Of a DNA stretch of 64,000 nt, positions 34,536 through 43,074 are shown one piece after another. The notes below the pieces were generated by a model. The model was not told where the DNA came from, made no database searches, and saw only the letters and a list, made by a program, of their open reading frames with translations. The stretch lies in the NCBI RefSeq assembly GCF_003385955.1, contig NZ_QRDW01000003.1:248001-312000 (forward strand), in the 5' to 3' direction. The position numbers and the translations under genes are program-made. The DNA is from Aestuariispira insulae (GTDB lineage Bacteria > Pseudomonadota > Alphaproteobacteria > UBA8366 > Aestuariispiraceae). Positions within the stretch are counted from its first letter, which is position 1, and every line of letters starts with the position of its first letter.

Positions 34536-35504
34536 ATGAACATACGCGCCTATATCGAAGATAAATGGGATGCTCTGCGCTATGGCGGGGGTTCCCGGGT
34601 TTCCGGTTCGACCTTGGGCAAGATCGGTTTGGGGCTGTTGGTGCTGATCTTGCTTTATTACCCGGTCGGCATGTTGATGGTTCACCGGATCGATGACGAC
34701 ACCACCTTCCGACCGGAGATTTCCTCCGGCCAGTCCCAGACGGTTGCCAATGCCGTCGGGCTGGTGCGCCGTGAAGTGGATGACTATCGTTGGACCTCCA
34801 TGGATCCGTTTTTCATGCCCGGTGCGGCGCTTGACAATATGCCCAATTATCAGCAGGGCATCATCTCTGCTATCAGCCGTTTTGCCATCGAAATGTCCGA
34901 CCAAATCGGGCGGGTGCGGGGCGCGTCCCAGGTCGACGGTGATCTGGACAAGGCGGCCGGCCTGTTGAAATACAAACCCGATGTCTGGGTTTATGATATT
35001 TCCGAATCCCTGTTGCCGACCCGGTCTTCCGCGGAGCAATACCGCCTGGGGGCGGATGCCCTGGCGAGCTACAACCAGCGTCTTGGCGAAGGTCAGGCGG
35101 TTTTTGAAAAACGCGCGGACAATCTTCTGGCGACCCTTGACCGGTTTGCCGCGGATCTTGGTTCCGCATCAGCTGTGATCGATAATTCGGTACGCGACCT
35201 CTACACCTTTTCCACCAGCTCTGATGATGTGTTTTACCGGACCAAAGGCCGGTTATATGCCTACTATCTGCTGCTGGAGGGATTGAAGGCGGATTATGCT
35301 CAGCTGATCGCGGAGCGTAATTTGGAAACCGCCTGGGACTTGATGCTTGCATCCATGCGCGAGGCGGCTGAGATGGACCCGTTGGTGGTGATCAATGGCG
35401 ATCCGGATGCTATCATGCTGCCCAGCCATCTGGCCGCACAGGGTTTCTATCTTTTGCGCGCCCGGACCCAATTGCGTGAAATTTCCAATATCCTGCTGAA
35501 ATAA
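34536..35504 (+). CDS. DUF2333 family membrane-anchored protein
   Basis: A 322-residue protein of the DUF2333 family. One membrane segment near residues 30-50 (GLGLLVLILLYYPVGMLMV) is followed by a large periplasmic helical domain. That domain has SSGQSQTVANAVGLVRREVDD, WTSMDPFFMPGAALDNMPNYQQG and LGSASAVIDNSVRDLYTFS. Function is unknown. The topology and length fit the family. It lies between a GST gene and a universal stress protein, whose start is about 160 bases downstream. Confidence 0.88.
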   Translation: MNIRAYIEDKWDALRYGGGSRVSGSTLGKIGLGLLVLILLYYPVGMLMVHRIDDDTTFRPEISSGQSQTVANAVGLVRREVDDYRWTSMDPFFMPGAALDNMPNYQQGIISAISRFAIEMSDQIGRVRGASQVDGDLDKAAGLLKYKPDVWVYDISESLLPTRSSAEQYRLGADALASYNQRLGEGQAVFEKRADNLLATLDRFAADLGSASAVIDNSVRDLYTFSTSSDDVFYRTKGRLYAYYLLLEGLKADYAQLIAERNLETAWDLMLASMREAAEMDPLVVINGDPDAIMLPSHLAAQGFYLLRARTQLREISNILLK

Positions 35505-35666
35505 GAGCTGATCCGGCATTTGAAGTTGGGCCGAATACGGAATGTCATTGCGTTGGGTGATGATGTTGATAATCTGATCTTCAAGAAAGCCCCAGGGCGG
35601 AGACCGATCCAATCAAGAGAGCGGCCCGCCGGCATAAACCGAAGGGGACAAGGGAGATTAAGTGCT

Positions 35667-36164
35667 GTGAATGATAGACGGGAATTGGACGGACCGGATG
35701 GCAGTTTCCGGGTGTTCCTTGTTGTGGTCGACGATTCTGACGAAATGCAAAAGGCGCTGCGCTTTGCCAGCCAGCGTGCGAAAAGCACGGGTGGCAAGGT
35801 CGCCTTGCTCTATGTCCAGGAACCAACCGAATTCACCCATTGGCTAGGGGTGGATAAGATCATGCGCGAAGAAGCCCGTGAAGAGGGTGAGGCTTTGCTG
35901 CAGGAGCATTCGGAGCTGGTGGAGAGACTTTCCGGTGGTATGCCGATCATCTATATCCGTGAAGGCAACGTGGCCGAAGAGCTGTTTGCATTGATCGAAG
36001 AAGAGCCCTCCATCTCGATCGTGGTGCTGGGGGCCAGCTCCGATAGTGAAGGCACGGATCCGATCATCAGCCATCTGATTGGCAAGGGGCGTGGCAAGAT
36101 GCGTATTCCCTTTACCATCGTTCCAGGCTCACTGAGCGATGATGAAATTGCGGCGGTGACCTGA
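35667..36164 (+). CDS. Universal stress protein (UspA-like)
   Basis: A 165-residue single-domain Usp. Typical strands and motifs are FRVFLVVVDDSDEMQKALRF, then KVALLYVQEP and ISIVVLGASSDS. The ATP-type Usp signature G-x2-G-x9-G(S/T) is only partly evident (HLIGKGRGKMRIPFTIVPG). The start is a GTG at 35667 behind GGGAG; a longer frame to 35520 has no family similarity. It probably serves stress survival; the nfu gene follows 217 bases later. Confidence 0.85.
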   Translation: MNDRRELDGPDGSFRVFLVVVDDSDEMQKALRFASQRAKSTGGKVALLYVQEPTEFTHWLGVDKIMREEAREEGEALLQEHSELVERLSGGMPIIYIREGNVAEELFALIEEEPSISIVVLGASSDSEGTDPIISHLIGKGRGKMRIPFTIVPGSLSDDEIAAVT

Positions 36165-36381
36165 CGGGTCTGCTATCATTTTTGGCGGTCTTGATCCGGA
36201 TATGTCTGCTTGCGCAGTTTGGTTTTTGCGGAAAAGAAATTGTGAATAGCCGGGTCACAGAAGACTGGGGCCTTGATTTGGGCTGCCATTTGCACCATCT
36301 ATCTGCCGAGATCGTTGAATGAAGCGCGGTGGCAACCAGGCGACCGCCCCGCGATGCGGATGTAGCCACGAGGAAGAATTG

Positions 36382-36951
36382 ATGTTCATCCAGACCGAAC
36401 AGACCCCGAACCCAGCCACCTTGAAATTCATTCCGGGCCGGGAAGTGCTGAAAGAAGGCTCGGTTGATTTCCCCAACGCGGAAGCTGCGCTTGGCAAATC
36501 GCCGCTGGCGGAGCGCTTGTTTGAGATTGAAGGGGTGAGCGGTGTTTTCTTCGGTCATGATTTCATTACCGTGACCAAGGCCGAAGACAAGGAATGGTAT
36601 GTGATGAAGCCCTCGATTCTGGGGGTCATCATGGAGCATTTCACTGCCGGACAACCGGTTTTGAGTGGCGAAGCTGAGGCGGAAACGGCGAAAGCGGGCG
36701 CTGCATCTGAAGATGATGATGAGATTGTTGTTCAGATTAAGGAGCTGCTTGAAACCCGTGTTCGGCCTGCTGTGGCCCAGGATGGTGGCGATATTATTTT
36801 CCACGGGTTTGAGGAAGGCATTGTCTATCTGACATTGCAAGGGGCGTGCGCCGGTTGCCCGAGCTCAACAGTCACATTGAAGATGGGCATCGAAAATATG
36901 CTGCGTCACTATATTCCGGAAGTGGTTGAAGTCCGTCAGACAATGGGCTGA
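36382..36951 (+). CDS. Nfu-type Fe-S cluster carrier (NifU C-terminal family)
   Basis: A 189-residue scaffold/carrier protein that delivers [4Fe-4S] clusters to apoproteins. The N-terminal Nfu domain has IQTEQTPNPATLKFIPGREV; the C-terminal NifU-like domain has QDGGDIIFHGFEEGIVYLTL. The cluster motif is GACAGCPSST, with CxxC near residues 155-158. An acidic linker (SEDDDEIV) joins the domains. The ATG at 36382 follows GAGGAAG; a frame to 36319 is unlikely. Confidence 0.93.
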   Translation: MFIQTEQTPNPATLKFIPGREVLKEGSVDFPNAEAALGKSPLAERLFEIEGVSGVFFGHDFITVTKAEDKEWYVMKPSILGVIMEHFTAGQPVLSGEAEAETAKAGAASEDDDEIVVQIKELLETRVRPAVAQDGGDIIFHGFEEGIVYLTLQGACAGCPSSTVTLKMGIENMLRHYIPEVVEVRQTMG

Positions 36952-37258
36952 GCATAAAGGGAATTCCTGATTTCGTAGAATTGTTCCGACTGCGAAAGTA
37001 GTTAACTCTTTCTGGACGTGCTTCCGGAATCAGGGTATCTACGACCTTCAATAAGAAGAAGCGACACCTGAAAAATGAGGTGCGCGGCAAGAGGATTGGC
37101 AGAAAATCCCTGGCAAAAAGCAGCAGCGACTTTTCATAAGCTGCGACACAAAGGTCTGTGTTTTACCGGAAGGCGCCAATAGTTGCCAGAGCCGGGTGAA
37201 TAACGCGGGGGGACTTTTGGTTTGATATATTTTGGGTCAATAGAGCCGGGATGTTGCT
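36952..37258. other. Gap of about 300 bases before the glucosaminidase gene: no gene seen
   Basis: No reading frame, structured RNA or clear promoter was recognised. Mixed AT-rich sequence near the right end (TTGATATATTTTGGGTCAAT) could hold a promoter. Confidence 0.4.
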
Positions 37259-38236
37259 ATGGTTCGGGGAAAGGTTAATAGGATGCCAGGCGGGCTGATG
37301 GCCGCCGTTAAGAAGGCCTGGATCTTTTCTGTGATTGCCGGGTTAGGGGCTGTCGTTGCGGTGATTGCCGCATTGCAGCCGGAAAACCCCGTAGAGACGA
37401 GCTATTCCAGTTTGCCAAGGGAAGAGCCACAAAAAGTCGCGACACATACTGTTGCGAAGCTCAAAGACCGGTTCAGTCGCATTGGCTATGATCTGAATTA
37501 TGTCGTTCTCAATGATATGAAGGTGCCGCGCATCTGGTCGGATGCGGTGCCAAGCGACATGCACGAAATAAAGCAGGCTGATGTCCGCAAAGAGCTTTTC
37601 CTGCAAATGATGTTGCCACTGGTCCTGATGGCGAATGAACGGATAGAGCGTGACCGTGCCCGCGTGGTGGCTCTGGCCGCGAAGATGAAAAAAGGGACCG
37701 AAATCGCCCCTGGTGACAAAAGCTGGTTGGATCGCATGTATGTCAGTTACAAGGTCAAACCGGGCAAGATTAATAATCTTCTGGCGCGTGTGGATGTCGT
37801 GCCGGTGTCATTGGCTTTGGCGCAAGCCGCGATTGAAAGCGGCTGGGGGTCCTCCCGGTTTGCCCGGCAGGGCAATGCGCTTTTTGGCGAATGGACTTGG
37901 AACGAGAATAACAAAGGCATCGTTCCGGATTCCCGCGACGAAGGGAAGACACACAGAATTCGCGCCTTCGACAGTCCGTTGGATTCTGTCGCGTCCTATC
38001 TCCATAACCTGAATACCCATCGTGCCTACCGCGAGCTGAGGTCCATCCGGGCGCTGGCCCGGCGTCAGGGTCAGATGGTCAGTGGCCTGGATCTGACGAG
38101 CGGCTTGATCCGTTATTCCGAAAAGGGCGGCGAATACGTGGATCTTTTGCAGTCGGTGATCCGCACCAATGATCTGGCGCAATATGATCAGGCGCGCCTG
38201 GCGGACCGGCAATATGCATCGGCACCGCGGGCTTGA
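37259..38236 (+). CDS. Bax-like glucosaminidase domain protein
   Basis: A 325-residue protein with an uncleaved or cleaved N-terminal hydrophobic segment (about residues 19-39, AWIFSVIAGLGAVVAVIAAL). It is followed by a periplasmic glucosaminidase domain like E. coli Bax/FlgJ C-terminus. AQAAIESGWGSSRFARQGNALFGEW holds the catalytic glutamate (AIESGWG). YLHNLNTHRAYRELR and LIRYSEKGGEYVD are family landmarks. It probably cleaves the glycan of peptidoglycan. The start is uncertain between the ATG at 37259 and that at 37283. Confidence 0.86.
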   Translation: MVRGKVNRMPGGLMAAVKKAWIFSVIAGLGAVVAVIAALQPENPVETSYSSLPREEPQKVATHTVAKLKDRFSRIGYDLNYVVLNDMKVPRIWSDAVPSDMHEIKQADVRKELFLQMMLPLVLMANERIERDRARVVALAAKMKKGTEIAPGDKSWLDRMYVSYKVKPGKINNLLARVDVVPVSLALAQAAIESGWGSSRFARQGNALFGEWTWNENNKGIVPDSRDEGKTHRIRAFDSPLDSVASYLHNLNTHRAYRELRSIRALARRQGQMVSGLDLTSGLIRYSEKGGEYVDLLQSVIRTNDLAQYDQARLADRQYASAPRA

Positions 38237-38279
38237 TTGATCGCGCGGCTATGCGCTCTTGCTTGGTGTATCTTTGGTT

Positions 38280-39356
38280 TTAGCGAACGTAAAAGAGTGA
38301 GCCGAACCAGCGCCAGCGGCCATTCGGTCCGGGAACTGTGCAATTGACGCGGGTGCGGCCCGAACGGAAAGCTTTCGAAAACCGTAATTCAACCCGATAG
38401 GGACCAAGCCGCGTCATATCCTCGATCCGGCCGGTGTCGGAATGGTAGCAGGCCAGTTCATCGCCGCGATTGATATTGCTGGGCATGGTGAAGCCCATGG
38501 CGGGCGGGTTGTCGCCTGGTGTTTGGCCAAGGTGAGGGTCAAACGGGGTGACGTCCTGGACAGCCAGGCCGAGGCTGTTGACCACCTGGCGGAAGCGGCC
38601 CGCTTCGCCGTAGCGTTCATTAATGGCAAAGCGTGGTAAATACCAGATATTGTGCGCAGGCGTGATGGCACCGCTTTGCTGGCCAAACGCAGCGAGCATG
38701 CCGGCTTCCTCAACCTGTTTCATCAGACGCAGGTCGGTTTCGCCATAAGGGTAGGCGAAAAATTCTGGCCGCTTCCCAAGCATCTCCTCAAGTCGCGCGA
38801 TGGACTGGTTCACCTCACGGGCGGTGGTATCCTTGTCTAAGGCAGGCAGGTGATCATGGCTCAGGCTGTGGGCGGCGATGGTGACCCCATCTTCATGCAG
38901 GGTTTTTATCTGGTCCCAGCTCATGAAATCGGGATTGCCCTGATCCACATTGTCTGTGGCAACAAAGACCGTGAAGGGAAGGCCGGCGGCCTTGAATTTC
39001 GGCCAGGCATTATCAAAGACGGAACGAAACGCATCATCAACGGTGATGCCGATTGTGCGATCTGGTAAAACTGTGCCCGCGCGAAGGGCATGAATGATGT
39101 CCGGCAGGGGAAGGACGTTATAGCCGCCGCTGGCCAGTTCCGCGATATGGGCATCCAACTGTTCCAGGCGCACATTGGTGCTGGGGTATTGATCCTGACC
39201 AAAGCGATGATACATCAATACAACAATGGAATTGTCTGCGTTGTTTGCCGGTATGGCCTGCGCATACGCCCAGGAAGGGCAGAACAGTGATACCAGCAAG
39301 ATCAAACAACCGGCCAGTGTCTCCTGTGCAAAGCGAATATTGTTGGCGCCAAACAT
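38280..39356 (-). CDS. Polysaccharide deacetylase (NodB-type), secreted
   Basis: A 358-residue carbohydrate esterase family 4 protein. A signal peptide ends near AYA-QA (about residue 33). The NodB core shows LMYHRF, then IGITVDDAFRSVFDNAWP holding the catalytic Asp-Asp pair, and IAAHSLSHDHLP with the two metal histidines. FAYPYGETD and a C-terminal domain of about 120 residues follow, the latter unrecognised. It may deacetylate a cell-surface or peptidoglycan sugar. The ATG at 39356 lacks a clear ribosome-binding site; a TTG ten codons upstream is possible. Confidence 0.88.
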   Translation of the reverse strand: MFGANNIRFAQETLAGCLILLVSLFCPSWAYAQAIPANNADNSIVVLMYHRFGQDQYPSTNVRLEQLDAHIAELASGGYNVLPLPDIIHALRAGTVLPDRTIGITVDDAFRSVFDNAWPKFKAAGLPFTVFVATDNVDQGNPDFMSWDQIKTLHEDGVTIAAHSLSHDHLPALDKDTTAREVNQSIARLEEMLGKRPEFFAYPYGETDLRLMKQVEEAGMLAAFGQQSGAITPAHNIWYLPRFAINERYGEAGRFRQVVNSLGLAVQDVTPFDPHLGQTPGDNPPAMGFTMPSNINRGDELACYHSDTGRIEDMTRLGPYRVELRFSKAFRSGRTRVNCTVPGPNGRWRWFGSLFYVR

Positions 39357-39560
39357 TTCTACAAATAAAACCCAGTATTCGTCCAAATAAACAAATTAAA
39401 TTTGGACATTAACTTTGTTACAGTTTTTGTTCCAGTGGAAAGTGACGCAAAAAGCGGCTTTTTTCAGGAAATCACTTGCATCCAAGCCGATCAGTGCGTC
39501 AAAAAGAGAGCCGGAATAATTGTTTCATTTGAGACTAATTTTGAGCGAAAGGGATGGCTC

Positions 39561-40145
39561 ATGCTGGATAATGCCGCTTTGGATCTGATTTTCCGGAATG
39601 GACGGACATATACCAAATGGCTGGATCGTGAGGTTCCAGACAGTTTGCTGATCCAGGCCTATGATTTGGCAAAAATGGGACCGACAAGCATGAATTGCCA
39701 ACCGCTCCGGGTGTATTATGTCCGTTCTGATGAAGCCAAGGAAAAACTGCGCCCGGCCTTGGATGAATTTAATGTTGAAAAATCCATGACGGCACCGGCC
39801 ACTGCGATCCTGGCGCTGGACCCGGCATTCTATGAGCATATGCCGCGCTTATTCTCTCATTTCGACGGTGCCCGCGACATGTTTGCTGAAGACCCGGCCC
39901 TGGCAGAGGTAACTGCTTTTCGCAGTGGTACCCTTCAAGCCGCCTATTTTATGCTGGCTTGCCGTTCCTTGGGTTTGGATTGCGGTCCCATGTCCGGATT
40001 TGATCAGACGGAAGTTGATCGCTTGTTCTTTGCCGATACAGGATATAAATCCAATTTCCTGTGCAATATCGGCTATGGTGATCCGTCGGCGCTCCATCCG
40101 CGCGGTGATCGCTTTGGCTTTGATGAAGCCTGCGCCATTCTCTAA
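39561..40145 (+). CDS. RutE/malonic-semialdehyde-reductase-like nitroreductase
   Basis: A 194-residue flavin reductase of the nitroreductase fold, in the RutE/HadB subgroup that reduces malonic semialdehyde or similar. Signatures include LDLIFRNGRTYTKWLDREVPDSLL, LAKMGPTSMNCQPLRVYYV (the FMN-contact region) and CRSLGLDCGPMSGFD. No pyrimidine-degradation (rut) genes are nearby, so the substrate is uncertain. The ATG at 39561 follows AAAGGGA; an upstream frame to 39402 lacks similarity. Confidence 0.86.
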   Translation: MLDNAALDLIFRNGRTYTKWLDREVPDSLLIQAYDLAKMGPTSMNCQPLRVYYVRSDEAKEKLRPALDEFNVEKSMTAPATAILALDPAFYEHMPRLFSHFDGARDMFAEDPALAEVTAFRSGTLQAAYFMLACRSLGLDCGPMSGFDQTEVDRLFFADTGYKSNFLCNIGYGDPSALHPRGDRFGFDEACAIL

Positions 40146-40176
40146 CTGAACGAACTGATCTACCCAGGAAGCCGCC

Positions 40177-40863
40177 ATGACCCGTATCCTTGCCATAGAC
40201 AGTGCCTGTTCCTCCTGCTCGGTGGCGGTGCTGGATGATGGGAAGGTGCAGGCGTCTGCTTTCGAGGAGATGGCGCGCGGTCAGGCGGCGCATCTGGTTC
40301 CCATGATCGAAGATGTGCTGACGCGCGCCGGTTTCCGGGCAATGGATATGGATGCTTTTGCGGTGACCATTGGTCCGGGCGCATTTACAGGGATCAGGAT
40401 CGGGCTTGCGACCGCGCGTGGATTGGGGCTTGCCTCAAATGTGCCGGTGATCGGAATCACGACAACCGAAGCCATCGCGGCGGCGGCCCGCCAGGGTGAT
40501 GAGCCAATATTGGCCGTGGTTGAGACGAAGCGCGCGGATATTTACGCCCAGTATTTTTCCTCAGCCGGATCATCAGCCCCTGTTGCTTGTCCGCTGGATC
40601 AACTGCCGGGGTTGGTTGGGGAGGGGGCCGTGAAGATTTGTGGTGATGGCCATCAGCGTGCCCGACCGGTGCTGGAGGCAGCGGGCATTGAATGCCAGAT
40701 ATGCGATATGCCGGGCCAGCCGCAGGCGGAATGGGTGGCCAGATTAGCCCAAGGCCGGATCGATGCTGAAGGGATGGCTGTTTTTGATCATCCGCCGGCG
40801 CCACTCTATTTGCGCCCGCCGGATGTATCTCCGCCCAAATCCGGCATTCCGGGACGGGGATGA
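40177..40863 (+). CDS. tsaB: tRNA threonylcarbamoyladenosine synthesis protein TsaB
   Basis: An ASKHA-fold partner of TsaD and TsaE required for t6A on tRNAs reading ANN codons. The N-terminus LAIDSACSSCSVAVLDDG and the block AVTIGPGAFTGIRIGLATARGL are characteristic; length is 228 residues. The start follows AGGAAG. Its stop overlaps the rimI start by four bases. This tsaB-rimI pairing is common in Alphaproteobacteria. Confidence 0.95.
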   Translation: MTRILAIDSACSSCSVAVLDDGKVQASAFEEMARGQAAHLVPMIEDVLTRAGFRAMDMDAFAVTIGPGAFTGIRIGLATARGLGLASNVPVIGITTTEAIAAAARQGDEPILAVVETKRADIYAQYFSSAGSSAPVACPLDQLPGLVGEGAVKICGDGHQRARPVLEAAGIECQICDMPGQPQAEWVARLAQGRIDAEGMAVFDHPPAPLYLRPPDVSPPKSGIPGRG

Positions 40864-41342
40864 GCCGCGTGGCCAAGCTTGCTGTCACTTGTGAAGCCCT
40901 TGACCGGGGGCAGGTGCCTATTGCCACCGCTATTTATGCCCGCGCTTTTGATGAACCCTGGCCGGAAGCGGCCATTGCCGATCTGTTGAAGGGGGCCGGT
41001 TGTTGGGGGCTCATTGCTAGTGTCGGCGGGGAACCGGTGGGCTTTACCCTTTGCCGGTCTGTGCTGGACGAGGTGGAAATTCTTACCTTTGCCGTGGACC
41101 CCGAACGGCGCCGATTGGGGATCGGTCGGACAATGTTGGAAGAAGTCATTCGAATATCGGTTAAGTCGGCAGATAGTCTTTACCTGGAGGTCGGGACTGA
41201 TAACCCTGCCGCACTTGGTTTATATTTGGCTGCTGGGTTCAAAGAGATTGGCCGTCGCAAGAATTATTATCGCAGGGCGGATCGTAGCCTTGTGGATGCG
41301 CTGATCATGCGGCGTGATTTGGCCATTGGCGGCCAACAATAA
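40860..41342 (+). CDS. rimI: Ribosomal-protein-alanine N-acetyltransferase RimI-like
   Basis: A GNAT-family N-acetyltransferase of 160 residues. The acetyl-CoA pyrophosphate loop is VDPERRRLGIGRTMLEEVI (the RxxGxG motif); EVGTDNPAALGLYLAAGFKEIGRRKNYY is the C-terminal block of RimI. In E. coli RimI acetylates ribosomal protein S18. Function here follows from the family and its overlap with tsaB. Confidence 0.9.
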   Translation: MSRVAKLAVTCEALDRGQVPIATAIYARAFDEPWPEAAIADLLKGAGCWGLIASVGGEPVGFTLCRSVLDEVEILTFAVDPERRRLGIGRTMLEEVIRISVKSADSLYLEVGTDNPAALGLYLAAGFKEIGRRKNYYRRADRSLVDALIMRRDLAIGGQQ

Positions 41343-41650
41343 AAAAGCACAAAAATTCTTGAACGCAGCATGATTGCTAACAAAAGCTGCGTATTTTGGC
41401 GACTGCATCCGTAGTACTACTCAGTCATGCCAATAAAATATGAATTTTACTTCAATGATTCTTTGTATTCCGCAATCCAGTCACTATAATAATGATGATG
41501 GTGACAAAAGAACTCGATCGTTTCTGAGTGTTGATTCACCATTTGCTGTGGTGATTTCTCTATCGGGTGATCTGCAGCCGGTCATGGTTCTGGCCAGGAT
41601 CGAGAATACTGGCTCGGGATATGTGAAGTATTAGAAAGGAATACTCAGGG
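41343..41650. other. AT-rich mucR upstream region (about 300 bases), no gene
   Basis: AT-rich interval between rimI and mucR. No coding frame with family similarity was seen (a 64-codon frame from 41440 looks random). It holds the mucR promoter described separately. MucR proteins bind AT-rich DNA and their own promoters, which fits the composition. Confidence 0.45.
41463..41490 (+). promoter_or_regulatory. Candidate mucR promoter
   Basis: TTGTAT (41463-41468), a 16-base spacer and a perfect TATAAT (41485-41490) lie 160 bases before the mucR ATG. The long leader would leave room for autoregulation by MucR. Confidence 0.55.
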
Positions 41651-42073
41651 ATGTCTGAAGCACCGGAAAAGGAAATCAGTCCGGCAGAGGTTCTGGAGCT
41701 GACCTCCGATATTGTGTCTGCCCATGTGTCCAACAACACTGTCAATGTTGCCGATCTGCCTGGCTTGATAGAACAGGTTTATAAAACATTGTCCAATGTG
41801 GGCAGGGCGGATGAACCGCAAACTGACAAGCCGGTGCCGGCCGTTTCCGTGCGCCGTTCGGTGACACCGGATTACATTGTCTGTCTGGAAGATGGCAAAA
41901 AACTCAAGATGCTGAAAAGGCATCTGAAGACTGCTTATGACATGACGCCGGAAGAATATCGCGAACGTTGGGGCCTGCCGTCAGATTATCCCATGGTCGC
42001 GCCCAATTATGCCAAACAGCGGTCCCGTCTTGCCAAGGAAATTGGATTGGGGACCAAGCCGCGCCGCCGCTGA
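41651..42073 (+). CDS. mucR: MucR/Ros-family zinc-finger-type transcriptional regulator
   Basis: A 140-residue global regulator, a class marker of Alphaproteobacteria. The DNA-binding domain is CLEDGKKLKMLKRHLKTAYD, then MTPEEYRERWGLPSDYPMVA and PNYAKQRSRLAKEIGLG. In Ros the finger starts CLECG; here the second cysteine is Asp, so the finger must be completed otherwise or bind zinc differently, a substitution common in MucR-like proteins. The N-terminal 70 residues form an oligomerisation region. Only a modest GGAAT-type ribosome-binding site precedes the ATG. Confidence 0.93.
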   Translation: MSEAPEKEISPAEVLELTSDIVSAHVSNNTVNVADLPGLIEQVYKTLSNVGRADEPQTDKPVPAVSVRRSVTPDYIVCLEDGKKLKMLKRHLKTAYDMTPEEYRERWGLPSDYPMVAPNYAKQRSRLAKEIGLGTKPRRR

Positions 42074-42213
42074 TTGCGGGGTGCAGGGGCTAACGTTTCT
42101 GAAATGTTCTGATTTAGCCGCTTGATTTTGCCAGGCTGTTGGTTACTTTAACAAGTGGCGGTTCCGCTCCGTGGGGCCAAGAGATCCATCCGTACGTATG
42201 ACAGGAATGATTG

Positions 42214-42654
42214 ATGTCCGAAGCAAAAGACTCACTTCGTATTGAAAAACTGTGCGGGGAAAAGGGCCTGAAGATGACGGAGCAGAGACGGGTGATTGCG
42301 CGTGTCCTCTCTGAATCTGATGATCATCCGGATGTCGAGATGCTGCATCATCGCTCTGTTGCGATTGATCCCAGGATTTCCATCGCGACTGTTTACCGGA
42401 CGGTGCGCCTGTTTGAGGAATCGGAAATCCTGACCCGCCATGATTTTGGCGATGGGCGTGCCCGTTATGAAGAAGTGTCTGACGAACATCATGACCACCT
42501 GATCAATATTGAGACCGGTGAAGTGATCGAGTTCCAGAATGAAGCCATTGAAAAGCTGCAGCACCAGGTGGCAGAGCAGTTGGGTTTCCGGCTGATGGAT
42601 CACCGTCTTGAGCTGTATGGTGTGCCGCTGGACGGCAAGAAGGGCAAACGGTAA
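42214..42654 (+). CDS. fur: Fur-family metal regulator (alphaproteobacterial Fur/Mur type)
   Basis: A 146-residue Fur-family repressor. The winged helix has LKMTEQRRVIARVLSES and the recognition region ISIATVYRTVRLFEE. The metal site is HHDHLI, then DHRLELYGVPL. The CxxC zinc knuckles of E. coli Fur are missing (HHDHLINIETGEVIEF), as in alphaproteobacterial Fur/Mur/Irr. Iron, manganese or haem sensing cannot be separated from sequence alone. AGGA precedes the ATG. Confidence 0.92.
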   Translation: MSEAKDSLRIEKLCGEKGLKMTEQRRVIARVLSESDDHPDVEMLHHRSVAIDPRISIATVYRTVRLFEESEILTRHDFGDGRARYEEVSDEHHDHLINIETGEVIEFQNEAIEKLQHQVAEQLGFRLMDHRLELYGVPLDGKKGKR

Positions 42655-42734
42655 CCGCCTGCCCTGGGCTGTGTCTGTTTTCTATGGAAACTAAGATGTG
42701 CCCGCTGACATAATTCCGTCATTGTGCCTTGATA

Positions 42735-42775
42735 AAATGCCGTTCGGTGGGAAAAGCCCGGGCGGCATTTGTTTT
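42735..42775 (+). terminator. Probable terminator of fur
   Basis: AAATGCCG (42735-42742) pairs with CGGCATTT (42763-42770), enclosing an inner GTGGG-AAAA-GCCC hairpin, followed by GTTTT. It lies 80 bases past fur. The T-run is interrupted, so the assignment is moderate. Confidence 0.5.
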
Positions 42776-42957
42776 GCCTAGGGAAAAATCCCCGCTTATG
42801 GTATATTTCTGTTTGGAGGCCTCTATATGTTGGGGGTAATCCACCGGAGCCGGTCTGGTTCTGTCCGCCGGCACCTCTCGGGGAAAGGAAGGCAAACGCA
42901 GTTGAGACGTCGGTTTTATTTGACTTGTTGTGGCGATACGGCTTATCGGAGGGCCGT

Positions 42958-43074
42958 ATGAATACGCAAATCGGCCCTGGGTCGTATTGTATTCCCCATA
43001 ACACACAAGTGATGAAAGGTGCGCCGGGGCCTTGTTGGCCCGCCTGTGATAGCGCCGAGGACGTTCCAACGTGA
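42958..43074 (+). CDS. Short upstream frame overlapping miaB (38 codons)
   Basis: The ATG at 42958 has GGAGGG four bases upstream and opens a 38-codon frame ending TGA at 43072-43074. The GTG start of miaB overlaps this stop (GTGA). The peptide begins [17 protein letters not shown] and has three cysteines. A -35-like TTGACT at 42920 and a poor -10 lie just before. It may be a translated leader coupling to miaB, or chance. No homologue is known to me. Confidence 0.38.
   Translation: MNTQIGPGSYCIPHNTQVMKGAPGPCWPACDSAEDVPT

Noticed and set aside
41440-41634. A 64-codon frame before mucR
   Set aside because: No ribosome-binding site and no resemblance to any protein; it lies over the promoter.
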